From Chitinophagaceae bacterium (GTDB taxonomy: Bacteria > Bacteroidota > Bacteroidia > Chitinophagales > Chitinophagaceae): DNA of 64,000 nt. The DNA lies in contig PMSV01000002.1 of NCBI GenBank assembly GCA_003168265.1, forward strand, positions 62,001 to 126,000. The letters run 5' to 3'. Both the position numbers and the translations under genes were made by a program. A model generated the notes under the pieces. It ran no database searches and was not told the DNA's origin. It saw only the letters and a list, made by a program, of their open reading frames with translations. Every line of letters begins with the position of its first letter. Positions within the stretch are counted from its first letter, which is position 1. This document shows, piece after piece, positions 53,921-63,034 of the stretch.

Positions 53921-54319
53921 GCAGCAGCAGCTATCCGAAACCATTTGTGCTCCATGAGCGGTCAATTCACCGGATGAATTTTTTGACTGTGAATAATATT
54001 CTGGGGAATAGCCTAAAATAGAAAAACCCCGCATTTGCGGGATTTTCATGCAGTTGGTTTCGGTATAATATTTTTTAAATTTCTTTTAAAAACAATTATT
54101 TACCTGAACCATAATATTTTCAAAAGGAAGGCAATCGGTGATCGAGCAGCGAATATAGGTGAAAAAGTTATGTTAAAAAACTTTTTTTGGGAAAATGTCT
54201 TCAATCAATTTCTACATTAAAACTGCCTGGGAAATTGGATATTCAAAAGACTTATTCTTCATTTCGAGATTTTGAACTGCATAGGAAAAGAAAACATTAT
54301 TACGCTTATTTTCGCGTTC
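53921..54319. other. 399-bp intergenic region between the IscA-like gene and gldF
   Basis: Contains a hairpin with T-run near 54022-54046 and otherwise AT-rich sequence. A 61-codon open frame at 54035-54220 shows no start signal or recognisable composition. No RNA gene or repeat recognised. Confidence 0.5.
54022..54046 (+). terminator. hairpin with flanking A/T runs (likely terminator)
   Basis: Stem CCCGCA/TGCGGG (54028-54033, 54036-54041) flanked by AAAAAC and ATTTT; could also act on the other strand. Confidence 0.55.
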
Positions 54320-55042
54320 ATGTGGGCAGTTTGTAAAAAGGAATTCAGGCAATTTTTCAGCAGCCTGACTGGCTATATTGCCATTTTCGTCTTCTTATTG
54401 ATGAATGGGTTGATTCTCTTCGTCTTTCCCTCTACTAATATTTTCGATTTTGGTTATGCCAGTCTGTCCAGTTTTTTTGAACTGGCCCCTTGGATACTTT
54501 TGCTTTTGATTCCAGCAATTACTATGCGGAGCTTTTCTGATGAATTCAAATCAGGCACATTTGAAATCTTACAAACCAAGCCTTTATCGGATTGGGATCT
54601 GACGATGGGAAAATACCTCGCGAGCCTTTTTGTAATGCTGATCGCGTTGCTTCCGACGATTGTCTATTTTTTTTCAGTTCAGAGCCTTTCCGGTCAAAAT
54701 GGCATTGATGTGGGGGCTTCTATCGGATCCTATATCGGGTTATTTTTTCTTGCTGCTGTTTTTGTAGCGATTAGCATTTGTTGCAGCAGCTTCACCCACA
54801 ATGCCGTAGTCTCATTTATCGGAGCGGCTTTTTTTTGTTTTGTGATTTATAGCGGATTCAATGCAATAAGTGGAATTTCTTCACTACCTGCCGGTTCGGA
54901 TTATTATCTGGAGATGCTGGGTATTGATTTTCATTATCGTAGTATCAGCCGGGGTGTTATTGATACCGGAGATTTGGTTTATTTCCTTAGCTTGATCAGC
55001 TTCTTTTTAATCTTCACCAAAAAAAACCTTTCCAAACACTAA
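54320..55042 (+). CDS. gldF: gliding-motility ABC transporter permease GldF
   Basis: 240 residues from ATG 54320; the TTG at 54272 adds 16 residues not expected in the family. Six hydrophobic segments, and an N-terminal MWAVCKKEFRQFFSSLTGYIA...FELAPWILLLLIPAITMRSFSDEFKSGTFE, the GldF/ABC-2 permease signature. Part of the GldA-GldF-GldG transporter used in gliding; gldG follows 12 bases later. The ATPase gene gldA is not in this window. Confidence 0.92.
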   Translation: MWAVCKKEFRQFFSSLTGYIAIFVFLLMNGLILFVFPSTNIFDFGYASLSSFFELAPWILLLLIPAITMRSFSDEFKSGTFEILQTKPLSDWDLTMGKYLASLFVMLIALLPTIVYFFSVQSLSGQNGIDVGASIGSYIGLFFLAAVFVAISICCSSFTHNAVVSFIGAAFFCFVIYSGFNAISGISSLPAGSDYYLEMLGIDFHYRSISRGVIDTGDLVYFLSLISFFLIFTKKNLSKH

Positions 55043-55054
55043 CAAGAACCATCA

Positions 55055-56758
55055 ATGAATAAATTGCTTTTGTCGAAATTCTGGTGGCTTTACCTCTTGA
55101 TATTACTGGCGGTTCTCAATTTTTTTGCTTCACTTGTGAACTACCGGATGGACCTGACTAAGGAAAAACGATATACGCTTAGTGAGCCAACCCGGGACCT
55201 CCTTCGATCCCTTGATAGTGAAGTGCGTGTGGATGTTTTCCTTAAGGGAGATCTCAAATCCGGAATCAAAAAGCTGGCAAAGAGCACTGAAGAATTATTG
55301 AATGAATTTCAGGGTTACAGCAAGGGCCGGATTCATTTCCGATTTTATGACCCCCTGACGGATCTCGATGATTCGGCAAAAAAGGAATTGGTGGATTCAT
55401 TTACCCGTATGGGCATTCAAGCTGTGACGGTTGTAGCTCAATCCAAAAAAGGTGAAGAACAGAGTGAACGTTTTGTACTGCCGGGCGCCATCATCCAATA
55501 CAAGGGGCGGATTTATCCGGTGGACCTGCTCAAAGGAGTGAATACCGGCGATGGGGAGAACGGCACCTATAATAACGCTGAGGCCCTGCTGGAATACAAG
55601 TTTGCCAATGCGATTGACAAGATCACACAAAAAAGATTGCCTGCCGTTGGATATGTACTGGGCAACGGAGAGCCCTTGGATTTCAGCGTTTATAATCTAA
55701 TAAATGGACTTAGGAAGAACTATAATTTCGGCATCCTGAGACTGGACAGCGTTCACGTTATTCCAAATGTCTTCAACACGATTGTAATCGTCAAGCCTAC
55801 ACAGACTTTTACAGAGAATGAAAAACTGAAACTGGACCAATATGTGATGCATGGGGGGAATATTATTTTTATGATCGATAACCTCCATGCTGAAATGGAT
55901 AGCCTGAGACTGGATCGCGAGACAATCGCTTATGACAGGGGATTGAACCTGGAGGATCTTTTTTTTAAATTTGGCGCACGCATTAATCAGAACCTGGTGC
56001 AGGACATGCAATGCGCGAAACTCAATTTTGTGGTGAGCATGTCGGGAGGAAAACCACAGATGCAATTGTTACCCTGGCCTTATTTCCCTTTGTTGGACGG
56101 TAGCCTGACCCATCCGATTTCCAAAAACCTCGATCCTGTTTATGCCAAATTCACCAATTCAATCGATACGGTAAAGGCGCAGGGTATCAGTAAAAATATT
56201 CTCTTGCGAACGACGGCCAATGGCCGCCTGATCGGCACGCCTGCCCTGGTCAGTTTCGAGAGTGTGAAAGTGGCGGACGATCCCAAAGTTTTCAATCAAC
56301 CTGATATACCTGCTGCCGTTTTGTTGGAAGGCAAATTCCATTCCCTTTTTGCCAACCGCATTTCGACTGCGATGGCCGATTCACTGGCCAGCATTTATAA
56401 GCAACCTTTTCTCCCGGCTTCTGAGAAGGAATCCAGCATCATCATTTGCGGCAGTGCGGAGATATTTATGAATGGGGTCAGTTCACAGGGTCCGGAACCT
56501 ATGGGCTATGAAAAAGACCTGCATTATACCTTTTCAAACCAGGATTTTGCCCAGAATTGCCTTGATTATTTGACAGGACACGCGGGCATACTTTATGCTC
56601 GTTCCAAAGACTTTACCCTTCGTTTGCTGGATCCGAAAAAGGTCGAAGACCAGCGCAATGCCTGGGAATTTATAAATGTAGTTGTTCCGCTTTTGCTGGT
56701 TATTCTATTTGGAAGTTTTTTTCAGTACTTCCGAAAAAGAAGATATGCTTCCATTTAA
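55055..56758 (+). CDS. gldG: gliding-motility ABC transporter auxiliary protein GldG
   Basis: 567 residues. N-terminal membrane segment (LYLLILLAVLNFFASLVNY), a large periplasmic part of the GldG/DUF4350-like type (KEKRYTLSEPTRDLLRSLDSEVRVDVFL at the start), and a C-terminal membrane anchor (VVPLLLVILFGSFFQYF). Follows gldF in one transcription unit, so the unit is gldF-gldG. Needed together with GldA for gliding in F. johnsoniae (known in the family); here gldA is elsewhere or missing. Confidence 0.92.
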   Translation: MNKLLLSKFWWLYLLILLAVLNFFASLVNYRMDLTKEKRYTLSEPTRDLLRSLDSEVRVDVFLKGDLKSGIKKLAKSTEELLNEFQGYSKGRIHFRFYDPLTDLDDSAKKELVDSFTRMGIQAVTVVAQSKKGEEQSERFVLPGAIIQYKGRIYPVDLLKGVNTGDGENGTYNNAEALLEYKFANAIDKITQKRLPAVGYVLGNGEPLDFSVYNLINGLRKNYNFGILRLDSVHVIPNVFNTIVIVKPTQTFTENEKLKLDQYVMHGGNIIFMIDNLHAEMDSLRLDRETIAYDRGLNLEDLFFKFGARINQNLVQDMQCAKLNFVVSMSGGKPQMQLLPWPYFPLLDGSLTHPISKNLDPVYAKFTNSIDTVKAQGISKNILLRTTANGRLIGTPALVSFESVKVADDPKVFNQPDIPAAVLLEGKFHSLFANRISTAMADSLASIYKQPFLPASEKESSIIICGSAEIFMNGVSSQGPEPMGYEKDLHYTFSNQDFAQNCLDYLTGHAGILYARSKDFTLRLLDPKKVEDQRNAWEFINVVVPLLLVILFGSFFQYFRKRRYASI

Positions 56759-56819
56759 ACCCCTTTATTGCCGGATCGTCTCTGGCATACTTCTGACTCC
56801 ATTACTGTAATTTTATCTC

Positions 56820-57737
56820 ATGGACCCTTCCTTACTGACTTATTTGATTTTTGCAGCCGTACTGTTATTAGCACTGGCTTTTGATCTGGGTCTGTTGAGC
56901 CGGAGACAAACCCCGATAACCATAAAAAAAGCGCTTTGGCAGACCCTCTTATGGGTGAGTATCGCCATGGCTTTTTTTACATTTCTCTGGTTTGAAAAGG
57001 GAAGGGAGTCCGGGATCGAATACCTGAGCGCCTATATGATGGAATGGAGCCTGAGCATTGACAATATTTTTGTTTTCCTGATACTCTTCAAATTCCTTAA
57101 AGTAAAGGAAAAATATGCGGGAAGGGTCTTGCTTATCGGTATTCTTCTGGCTATTCTGTTACGTATTTTCTTTATCAGCATCGGGGTGGCCCTGGTCATG
57201 GAATTTCACTGGCTCCTTTATATCTTCGGGGTCATCCTGCTTTACACAGGTGGAACCATGTTCTTCTCCCGGCATGGTGAGGAAACGAACCTGGAAGATA
57301 ACCAGGTCTATCGTTTTATGAAACGATTTTTCCCGTTGAGCTCTTCAGACGGCGAAGGCAAACTGACGATACAGGAAAACGGAAAGAAAAAATACACGAC
57401 GATTTTTGTAGTAATCGTGCTGCTTGCTACAACAGATATAGTTTTTGCCGTCGATTCCATCCCGGCTGTTTTTGGGATAACCCAGGACAGATTGGTGATT
57501 TATACTTCAAATATTTTCGCGGTGCTGGGTCTGCGTTCCCTTTTCTTTTTGTTGAGGGGAGCTATAGATCGTTTTCGGTACCTGCCACAGGGAATTGCGA
57601 TCGTGCTTGTTTTCATAGGGGTGAAAATGCTAATCGGGTATTTTAAGATCAACTTGCCGGTATATAGTTCCTTGCTTGTGATCCTGGGCTGTATCGGTTT
57701 GTCCATGCTTTTTTCGATCTTGCGTAAAAAAAAATGA
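56820..57737 (+). CDS. TerC family integral membrane protein
   Basis: 305 residues with about seven to eight hydrophobic helices. Signature AYMMEWSLSIDNIFVFLILF and LLATTDIVFAVDSIPAVFGI with buried Asp residues, as in TerC/Alx-type proteins linked to tellurite resistance and manganese or metal export. No ter genes nearby, so a metal-homeostasis role is only inferred. Its TGA is followed at once by the TTG start of murF-alr in the same reading frame. Confidence 0.93.
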   Translation: MDPSLLTYLIFAAVLLLALAFDLGLLSRRQTPITIKKALWQTLLWVSIAMAFFTFLWFEKGRESGIEYLSAYMMEWSLSIDNIFVFLILFKFLKVKEKYAGRVLLIGILLAILLRIFFISIGVALVMEFHWLLYIFGVILLYTGGTMFFSRHGEETNLEDNQVYRFMKRFFPLSSSDGEGKLTIQENGKKKYTTIFVVIVLLATTDIVFAVDSIPAVFGITQDRLVIYTSNIFAVLGLRSLFFLLRGAIDRFRYLPQGIAIVLVFIGVKMLIGYFKINLPVYSSLLVILGCIGLSMLFSILRKKK

Positions 57738-60212
57738 TTGAGATACCAGATCGAACATATCTGCCAGATCATCGGAGGTGAATTTCTCCGCAGCGGGGAC
57801 CAAGAACCCGTCGAATACCTGCTTATAGATAGCAGGAGATTGTTATACCCTACAAGCACGCTGTTTTTTGCGCTGTCCGGAAAGAGAAGGAACGGCATGC
57901 TATTTCTCATTGAGCTTTACGCCAGGGGCCTGAGGAATTTCGTGGTTTTTGAAAGGATGGACATGGATGCTTTCCCGGAAGCTAATTTCATTTATGTAAA
58001 GGATAGCCTGAAGGCATTACAGGATCTGGCTGCTTTTCACCGCTCCCGTTTCGATTTCCCGGTGATCGGGATAACCGGAAGCAATGGCAAAACCATCGTG
58101 AAGGAATGGCTTTTTCAATTGTTGGAACCGGATTTTTCCATAGTGAGAAGCCCCCGCAGCTATAATTCCCAGATCGGAGTTCCTTTAAGCGTCTGGCAGA
58201 TCAACGAACAGCATAACCTGGCCATTTTCGAAGCGGGGATTTCCCGCATTGGTGAAATGGAAAGATTGGAGCTTATAATTCTCCCTGATATTGGCGTATT
58301 TACGAATATTGGAGAAGCCCATAGCGAGGGTTTCGGCGATAATGAGGAGAAAATAGCCGAAAAGCTCCGGCTTTTCTCAGGATCCAAAGTCCTGATCTGC
58401 CCCGCGGATAGCGGGATGCTATGGGAAAAGGTGCAGGCTTTTGCCATAGATAAAAATATACAGCTATTGGGATGGGGTTTTACGAAAGGAGCAGGTTTGC
58501 GTCTTGAAAGTTCTAATAAGATTGGAAAGAATACCCATATAAAATTGGACTATGGGGGCCAGGCCTTTGGCCTGGATTTTCCTTTCACTGATGAGTCATC
58601 ACTGGAAAACGCCCTAAATGCGCTCTGTGTACTCCTATACTTAAGAATCCCGGTGGACCGGATTCAGTCACGTATACCGCTGCTTTCCCGGGTGGCCATG
58701 CGTCTGGAATTGAAGAGCGGCATCAACAATTGCTCGGTCATCAATGACTCCTATAGCGCTGATCTGAACTCGCTTCGCGTAGCATTGGATTTTATGCTGC
58801 AGCAGCAACAATATGGAAAGCGGACCGTCCTGCTTTCAGATTTCCTTCAGACTGGTAGAGAGGAAGGAGAGCTATACCAGGAAATTGCTTCTATGCTGGT
58901 TCAGAAAAGGATCGATCGCATTATTGGCATTGGGGAAAGGATAAAGACCCATCAGAGCGCTTTTTTGTTGATTGATGAGAGGAATTTTTTTTCATCGGTG
59001 GAGGAATTTAAAATCCATTTCCCCACCCTGCATTTCCGGGATGAAACCATCCTTTTGAAAGGGGCCAGGATCTATGAACTGGAAACAATTGAAAGGTTGC
59101 TATCCGAGCAAATCCATCGAACCTTAATGGAGATTGATTTGAATGCCATGGCTTCCAATCTCAGACAATTCCAGCAATTGCTGAAACCGGGGACCAGGCT
59201 TATGGCCATGGTAAAGGCCTTTTCCTATGGGGGAGGAAGTTTCGAGATCGCGAACCTGCTTCAGTTTCATAAGGTAGATTATCTGGCTGTTGCCTATGCC
59301 GATGAGGGCATTGATCTGCGCAAATCAGGCATTCGCTTGCCCATCATGGTGATGAATCCTGAAGCGGGAACCTTTGATGCGATGGTCCAGTATCAGTTGG
59401 AGCCAGTGATCTATTCTTTCCATCTCTTAGAAGTTTTCGATCGTTTCCTGAAAAAGGAAGCTCTTTTAAGTTTTCCTGTCCATATTGAATTGGAGACGGG
59501 CATGAACAGGCTGGGATTCTCGATTGAAGAGAACGGGAACCTGGGGGCGGCATTGAAAAAGTCAGCCTTTAAAGTGCAATCGATTTTCAGTCATCTCGCC
59601 GCCAGTGAGGAGGCGGCCCAGGATGATTTTACCCGTCAACAGGCTGAGAGATATCTTAAAGCTGCAGCCCTTATCGAAAATGAACTTGGTTATCCTTTCC
59701 TGCGCCATATTGCCAATACGGCTGGCATCCTAAGGCATCCAGCCTTGCAACTGGACATGGTTCGACTGGGAATCGGGCTTTATGGGATCGGCAACGGAGA
59801 ACCTGTCGGCCTGAAATTGCAGGAAGTTTCCACATTAAAATCAACGATCGCGCAGATCAAAAAAGTAAAAAAGGGAGAAACGGTCGGGTATAACCGAAAA
59901 GGAGTAGCGCTTAGTGATTGTTCGACTGCTACTGTGAGCATTGGCTTTGCAGATGGGTATTCCCGAAGCCTTGGCAATGGTATGGGCAAAATGCTGGTCA
60001 ATGGAAGGCTGGCACCCGTTATCGGTTCGGTATGCATGGATATGACGATGATCGATATAACGGGCATTCCTGATGTGAGAGAGGGTGATGAAGCGATCGT
60101 GTTCGGGAAAGAACTATCAGTTCGAAAAGTGGCCGCCTGGGCGGGAACCATTCCCTATGAAATGCTCACGGGGATTTCCCAAAGGGTGAAGAGGATTTAT
60201 TTTGAGGAATGA
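57738..60212 (+). CDS. murF-alr: fused UDP-MurNAc-tripeptide:D-Ala-D-Ala ligase / alanine racemase
   Basis: 824 residues. N-terminal MurF (about 1-455): GITGSNGKTIVKEWLF P-loop, FTNIGEAHSEGF. C-terminal alanine racemase (about 460-824): PLP Lys in LMAMVKAFSYGGGS, DMVRLGIGLYGI and the catalytic Tyr in TVGYNRKG. It makes D-Ala and adds D-Ala-D-Ala to the muropeptide, coupling substrate supply to ligation; this fusion is typical of Bacteroidota. The start is TTG 57738, the only start-type codon near the family N-terminus (YQIEHICQIIGGEF). Overlaps the 3' end of the minus-strand crp gene by 16 bases. Confidence 0.95.
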   Translation: MRYQIEHICQIIGGEFLRSGDQEPVEYLLIDSRRLLYPTSTLFFALSGKRRNGMLFLIELYARGLRNFVVFERMDMDAFPEANFIYVKDSLKALQDLAAFHRSRFDFPVIGITGSNGKTIVKEWLFQLLEPDFSIVRSPRSYNSQIGVPLSVWQINEQHNLAIFEAGISRIGEMERLELIILPDIGVFTNIGEAHSEGFGDNEEKIAEKLRLFSGSKVLICPADSGMLWEKVQAFAIDKNIQLLGWGFTKGAGLRLESSNKIGKNTHIKLDYGGQAFGLDFPFTDESSLENALNALCVLLYLRIPVDRIQSRIPLLSRVAMRLELKSGINNCSVINDSYSADLNSLRVALDFMLQQQQYGKRTVLLSDFLQTGREEGELYQEIASMLVQKRIDRIIGIGERIKTHQSAFLLIDERNFFSSVEEFKIHFPTLHFRDETILLKGARIYELETIERLLSEQIHRTLMEIDLNAMASNLRQFQQLLKPGTRLMAMVKAFSYGGGSFEIANLLQFHKVDYLAVAYADEGIDLRKSGIRLPIMVMNPEAGTFDAMVQYQLEPVIYSFHLLEVFDRFLKKEALLSFPVHIELETGMNRLGFSIEENGNLGAALKKSAFKVQSIFSHLAASEEAAQDDFTRQQAERYLKAAALIENELGYPFLRHIANTAGILRHPALQLDMVRLGIGLYGIGNGEPVGLKLQEVSTLKSTIAQIKKVKKGETVGYNRKGVALSDCSTATVSIGFADGYSRSLGNGMGKMLVNGRLAPVIGSVCMDMTMIDITGIPDVREGDEAIVFGKELSVRKVAAWAGTIPYEMLTGISQRVKRIYFEE

Positions 60213-60805
60213 GGCGATTGATTTCTGAAATATTCGGCTTTTAGTTTACTCAAAAATTCCGGGGTCACACCAATATAGGAGGCAATATATTTCTGCGGAA
60301 TATGCTCGATCAAATTGGGGTAATGTTGGCAAAACCCGGCGAAACGCTGCTTGGCCTTTAGGCTGAGATTCTCAATCAGGCGCTGGCGTGTTGCAATTAA
60401 TGCATTCTCTGTGAGGATACGGAAAAAGCGCTCGAATTTTGGTATCTCGTGAAACAGGATTTCCTGATCCTTTCTGTAGAGCAAAAGCAATTCGGATTCT
60501 TCGATTGCATCCATGTTGAGGTTTCCCGGTTTCTGGCTAATCAGACTATACATATCGGCCATCCACCAGTCGGGGGGCGCAAATTGCAGGATATGTTCAA
60601 ATCCGTTTTCATCGATCGTATAACTTCTCAGACAACCCTTCACGACATAGATCGATGCTTTGGAAACTTCTTTCTCACGCAGTATAAATTCCTTACGGCC
60701 AATTGACTTTTCTTCCAATAAGCCGAGAAAAAAAGATTCTTCCTTCTGGTCCAGCTTTATATGCCTGGCGACATGATCGAGTATAAACGGACGTTCCTTA
60801 TTCAT
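60197..60805 (-). CDS. Crp/Fnr family transcriptional regulator
   Basis: 202 residues from ATG 60805; a longer start at 60928 would give a hydrophobic leader not found in the family. Cyclic-nucleotide-binding-like fold (SIYVVKGCLRSYTIDENGFEHILQF...WMADMYSLIS) plus a C-terminal helix-turn-helix (YIASYIGVTPEFLSKLKAEY). No Cys cluster for Fnr-type oxygen sensing; the ligand is unknown. Translationally coupled to the TMEM175-like gene: the two genes share the eight bases ATGAATAA. Confidence 0.9.
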   Translation of the reverse strand: MNKERPFILDHVARHIKLDQKEESFFLGLLEEKSIGRKEFILREKEVSKASIYVVKGCLRSYTIDENGFEHILQFAPPDWWMADMYSLISQKPGNLNMDAIEESELLLLYRKDQEILFHEIPKFERFFRILTENALIATRQRLIENLSLKAKQRFAGFCQHYPNLIEHIPQKYIASYIGVTPEFLSKLKAEYFRNQSPHSSK

Positions 60806-61379
60806 TACTGATGGCCTTTTCAATGTTTTTATCCGGGAAAAACCACATAACAGATACAAAAAAGAATAGCAGGCAGGAGATCCAGGTATGAATAAAGGCG
60901 AAACAAAGTGCCAGCGTATAAGCGGCAATGGATATTAGGCCTTTTCTGCGAGACTTTTTGTAGGCAAGTTTCAGGGATTCGCTTTGGGGATTTTGTTGCA
61001 CGATCTGCCTTTGCAAAATAGTGAAGGCCAGTCCGCATAATAAAAGCAGGGAAGCGTAAACGGCCACTGGATTTTGGGCGAAATGGGAACGGCCCATCCA
61101 ATAGGTACCTATCGGTATAAGCGATAGCCAGAATAGCAGGTGCATGTTGGCCCATAGAATGGTTCCATTAACTTTTTCTGCTGTGTGCAGGAGGTGATGG
61201 TGGTTGACCCAATAAATGCCTACGAAAAGAAAACTAAGAAGGTATCCGATCAATATGGGAATGACGGGGTCAAGAGAGGCCCAGTCGGTGCCTTCCGGAA
61301 CCTTTATTTCCAGCACCATGATCGTGATGATGATGGCAAATACACCGTCGCTGAATGCTTCGAGCCGGTTTTTGTTCAT
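60798..61379 (-). CDS. TMEM175-family potassium channel (DUF1211)
   Basis: 193 residues, six hydrophobic helices. Family signature at the start: RLEAFSDGVFAIIITIMVLEIKVP. Bacterial TMEM175 proteins are potassium-selective channels. The stop codon overlaps the start of the Crp-type regulator, so the regulator likely senses a condition linked to ion balance or the two are simply co-expressed. Divergence from hemL upstream is not seen; the direction is the same. Confidence 0.9.
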   Translation of the reverse strand: MNKNRLEAFSDGVFAIIITIMVLEIKVPEGTDWASLDPVIPILIGYLLSFLFVGIYWVNHHHLLHTAEKVNGTILWANMHLLFWLSLIPIGTYWMGRSHFAQNPVAVYASLLLLCGLAFTILQRQIVQQNPQSESLKLAYKKSRRKGLISIAAYTLALCFAFIHTWISCLLFFFVSVMWFFPDKNIEKAISNE

Positions 61380-61420
61380 AGAGGGGTAATGAATAAGGTC
61401 TAAATTAATAAATTAAGACA

Positions 61421-62710
61421 CTATAATTCAGAAAGACTCTCCCTGGTCATTTGCAGGGTCTGATCCAGGTCTTCCCGGTTGAGGGCATTGTTCAGGAACC
61501 AGCTTTCGAAAGCGGAAGGAGGTAGATAAACTCCCCTTTTTAGCATGGCATGGAAATATTTTGAAAAGCGCTCGTTATTTGCCGATGCTGCACTTGCGAA
61601 ATCGGTTACGGCATGGTCGCTGAAATGCAAACTGATCATGGAGCCAAATTGGTTGATGACCAAGGGCAGCCCGGTTTTGAGGAAGATGGCATGCAGGTTA
61701 TCCCTGAGATAGATTGTTTTCTCTTCGAGCTCATGGTAAATGGAGGGCTGATTTCTCAGGATCTTCAGGGTAGTGAGACCGGCAATCATCGCAATCGGGT
61801 TGCCACTGAGGGTTCCGGCCTGGTATACCTTGCCAAGGGGTGCGATGTGTTCCATGATTTGTCTTCTACCGCCGAAGGCGCCTACGGGCATGCCTCCTCC
61901 AATGACTTTTCCGAAAGTTACCAGGTCGGCCCGGATATTCAGTTTTTCCTGAGCTCCTCCCGGGGCCAGGCGAAAGCCTGTCATCACTTCATCAAAAATA
62001 AGCAAGATGTTTTGCCTGTCGCAGATCCTTCTAAGGCCTTCAAGAAATCCTGGTTGGGGGAGGATGCAACCCATATTACCCGCTACCGGTTCTACAATGA
62101 TGGCAGCAATCTGCTCTTTGTTTAAATCGACGAGTTGTTCGACCGCGGCAAGGTCGTTATAGGCGCAGGTGAGGATATCGTTTGTCACGGCTGCAGATAT
62201 CCCGGGAACGGATTGGATTTGGAGAGTTGCCAGGCCGCTACCTGCTTTTACCAGGAAGGAATCCGCATGACCATGATAGCAGCCTTCAAATTTGATGAAT
62301 TTATTTCTGCCTGTATATCCCCGGGCCAAACGAAGGGCACTCATACAGGCTTCTGTCCCGCTGCTGACCATTCGGATCAGGTCAAGTTGGGGAACCATGG
62401 TTTTAATGAGTTCAGCCATCTCGATCTCCAATTCGGTCGGCGCACCATAGGAAGTGGAAAGGAGGACCCTTTCCCGTATCGCTTCAATGACTTCAGGATA
62501 GGCATGGCCGAGGATCATCGGTCCCCAGGATGAGATATAGTCAAGATATCGCTGGTCGTCCACATCATAGAGATATGCACCGCACGCTTTTTTTATGAAG
62601 ACAGGAGTTCCTCCAACACTGCGGAATGCACGGACCGGGGAATTGACTCCGCCCGGAATGGATTGAAGAGCTCGTTCAAAAAGGGATCGGCTGGATGTGT
62701 ATTCGTACAT
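61421..62710 (-). CDS. hemL: glutamate-1-semialdehyde 2,1-aminomutase
   Basis: 429 residues. PLP/PMP enzyme making 5-aminolevulinate in the C5 heme pathway. Start SRSLFERALQSIPGGVNSPVRAF; MVSSGTEACMSALRLARGYTG; LLIFDEVMTGFR; Lys in LVTFGKVIGGGMPVGAFGG. Complete. It lies downstream of hemB and a wrecked hemN. A minus-strand -7 box TAAATTTG (62723-62716) overlaps the remnant's stop codon and ends five bases before the hemL ATG. Confidence 0.95.
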   Translation of the reverse strand: MYEYTSSRSLFERALQSIPGGVNSPVRAFRSVGGTPVFIKKACGAYLYDVDDQRYLDYISSWGPMILGHAYPEVIEAIRERVLLSTSYGAPTELEIEMAELIKTMVPQLDLIRMVSSGTEACMSALRLARGYTGRNKFIKFEGCYHGHADSFLVKAGSGLATLQIQSVPGISAAVTNDILTCAYNDLAAVEQLVDLNKEQIAAIIVEPVAGNMGCILPQPGFLEGLRRICDRQNILLIFDEVMTGFRLAPGGAQEKLNIRADLVTFGKVIGGGMPVGAFGGRRQIMEHIAPLGKVYQAGTLSGNPIAMIAGLTTLKILRNQPSIYHELEEKTIYLRDNLHAIFLKTGLPLVINQFGSMISLHFSDHAVTDFASAASANNERFSKYFHAMLKRGVYLPPSAFESWFLNNALNREDLDQTLQMTRESLSEL

Positions 62711-62715
62711 GAAAC

Positions 62716-62723
62716 CAAATTTA
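62716..62723 (-). promoter_or_regulatory. -7 box TAAATTTG before hemL
   Basis: Exact TAnnTTTG match five bases before the hemL ATG. It may have become important once hemN upstream was lost, or be a chance match. Confidence 0.4.
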
Positions 62724-63033
62724 AACGGTCATTGAAAAAATCCTGGTCTGGGGTCGTTTTCGGATTATCATGAGGTCGAAGGCCATGGCGATGTTTCGGG
62801 CATAGCTGCGGCCTTTTTCAGTTACTTTCAAATTATGGTCCGAGATCTGAATCAGTCCGTCTTTCGGCATTTCCTGCTGACGTTCGATGATTTCGGGCAT
62901 TTGAGGCAGATCGATAACGCTTTCTTGCCAGGAGGTTTCTAGTTGCCTTATCCTCTTCCCAATAAGGAAAAGTGGGATAGCTTGTATATCGGGGTCCGGG
63001 AATATCGTATTTTCGGATCAGCCAGTTGTCCAT
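62721..63033 (-). pseudogene. hemN: hemN remnant (oxygen-independent coproporphyrinogen III oxidase) with large internal deletion and frameshift
   Basis: ATG 63033 opens with the HemN N-terminus (LIRKYDIPGPRYTSYPTFPYW) and then drifts out of frame, ending at 62833. In another frame the sequence continues with TSWQESV, as in HemN shortly after its start, then jumps to a HemN-like C-terminus (VTEKGRSYARNIAMAFD) ending at 62721. About 100 codons remain of a roughly 450-residue enzyme; the radical-SAM CxxxCxxC region is absent. The start follows the hemB stop by one base, so it was once in the hem operon. Confidence 0.85.
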
Positions 63034-63034
63034 T

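Noticed and set aside
54022-54046. tRNA or small RNA gene
   Set aside because: Only a short six-pair stem; no cloverleaf or conserved RNA features.
54035-54220. 61-codon open frame before gldF
   Set aside because: Begins inside a terminator hairpin and has AT-rich low-information composition.
62833-63033. Intact 66-residue protein
   Set aside because: Its first half is the HemN N-terminus and the rest is frameshifted sequence; it is part of the hemN remnant.
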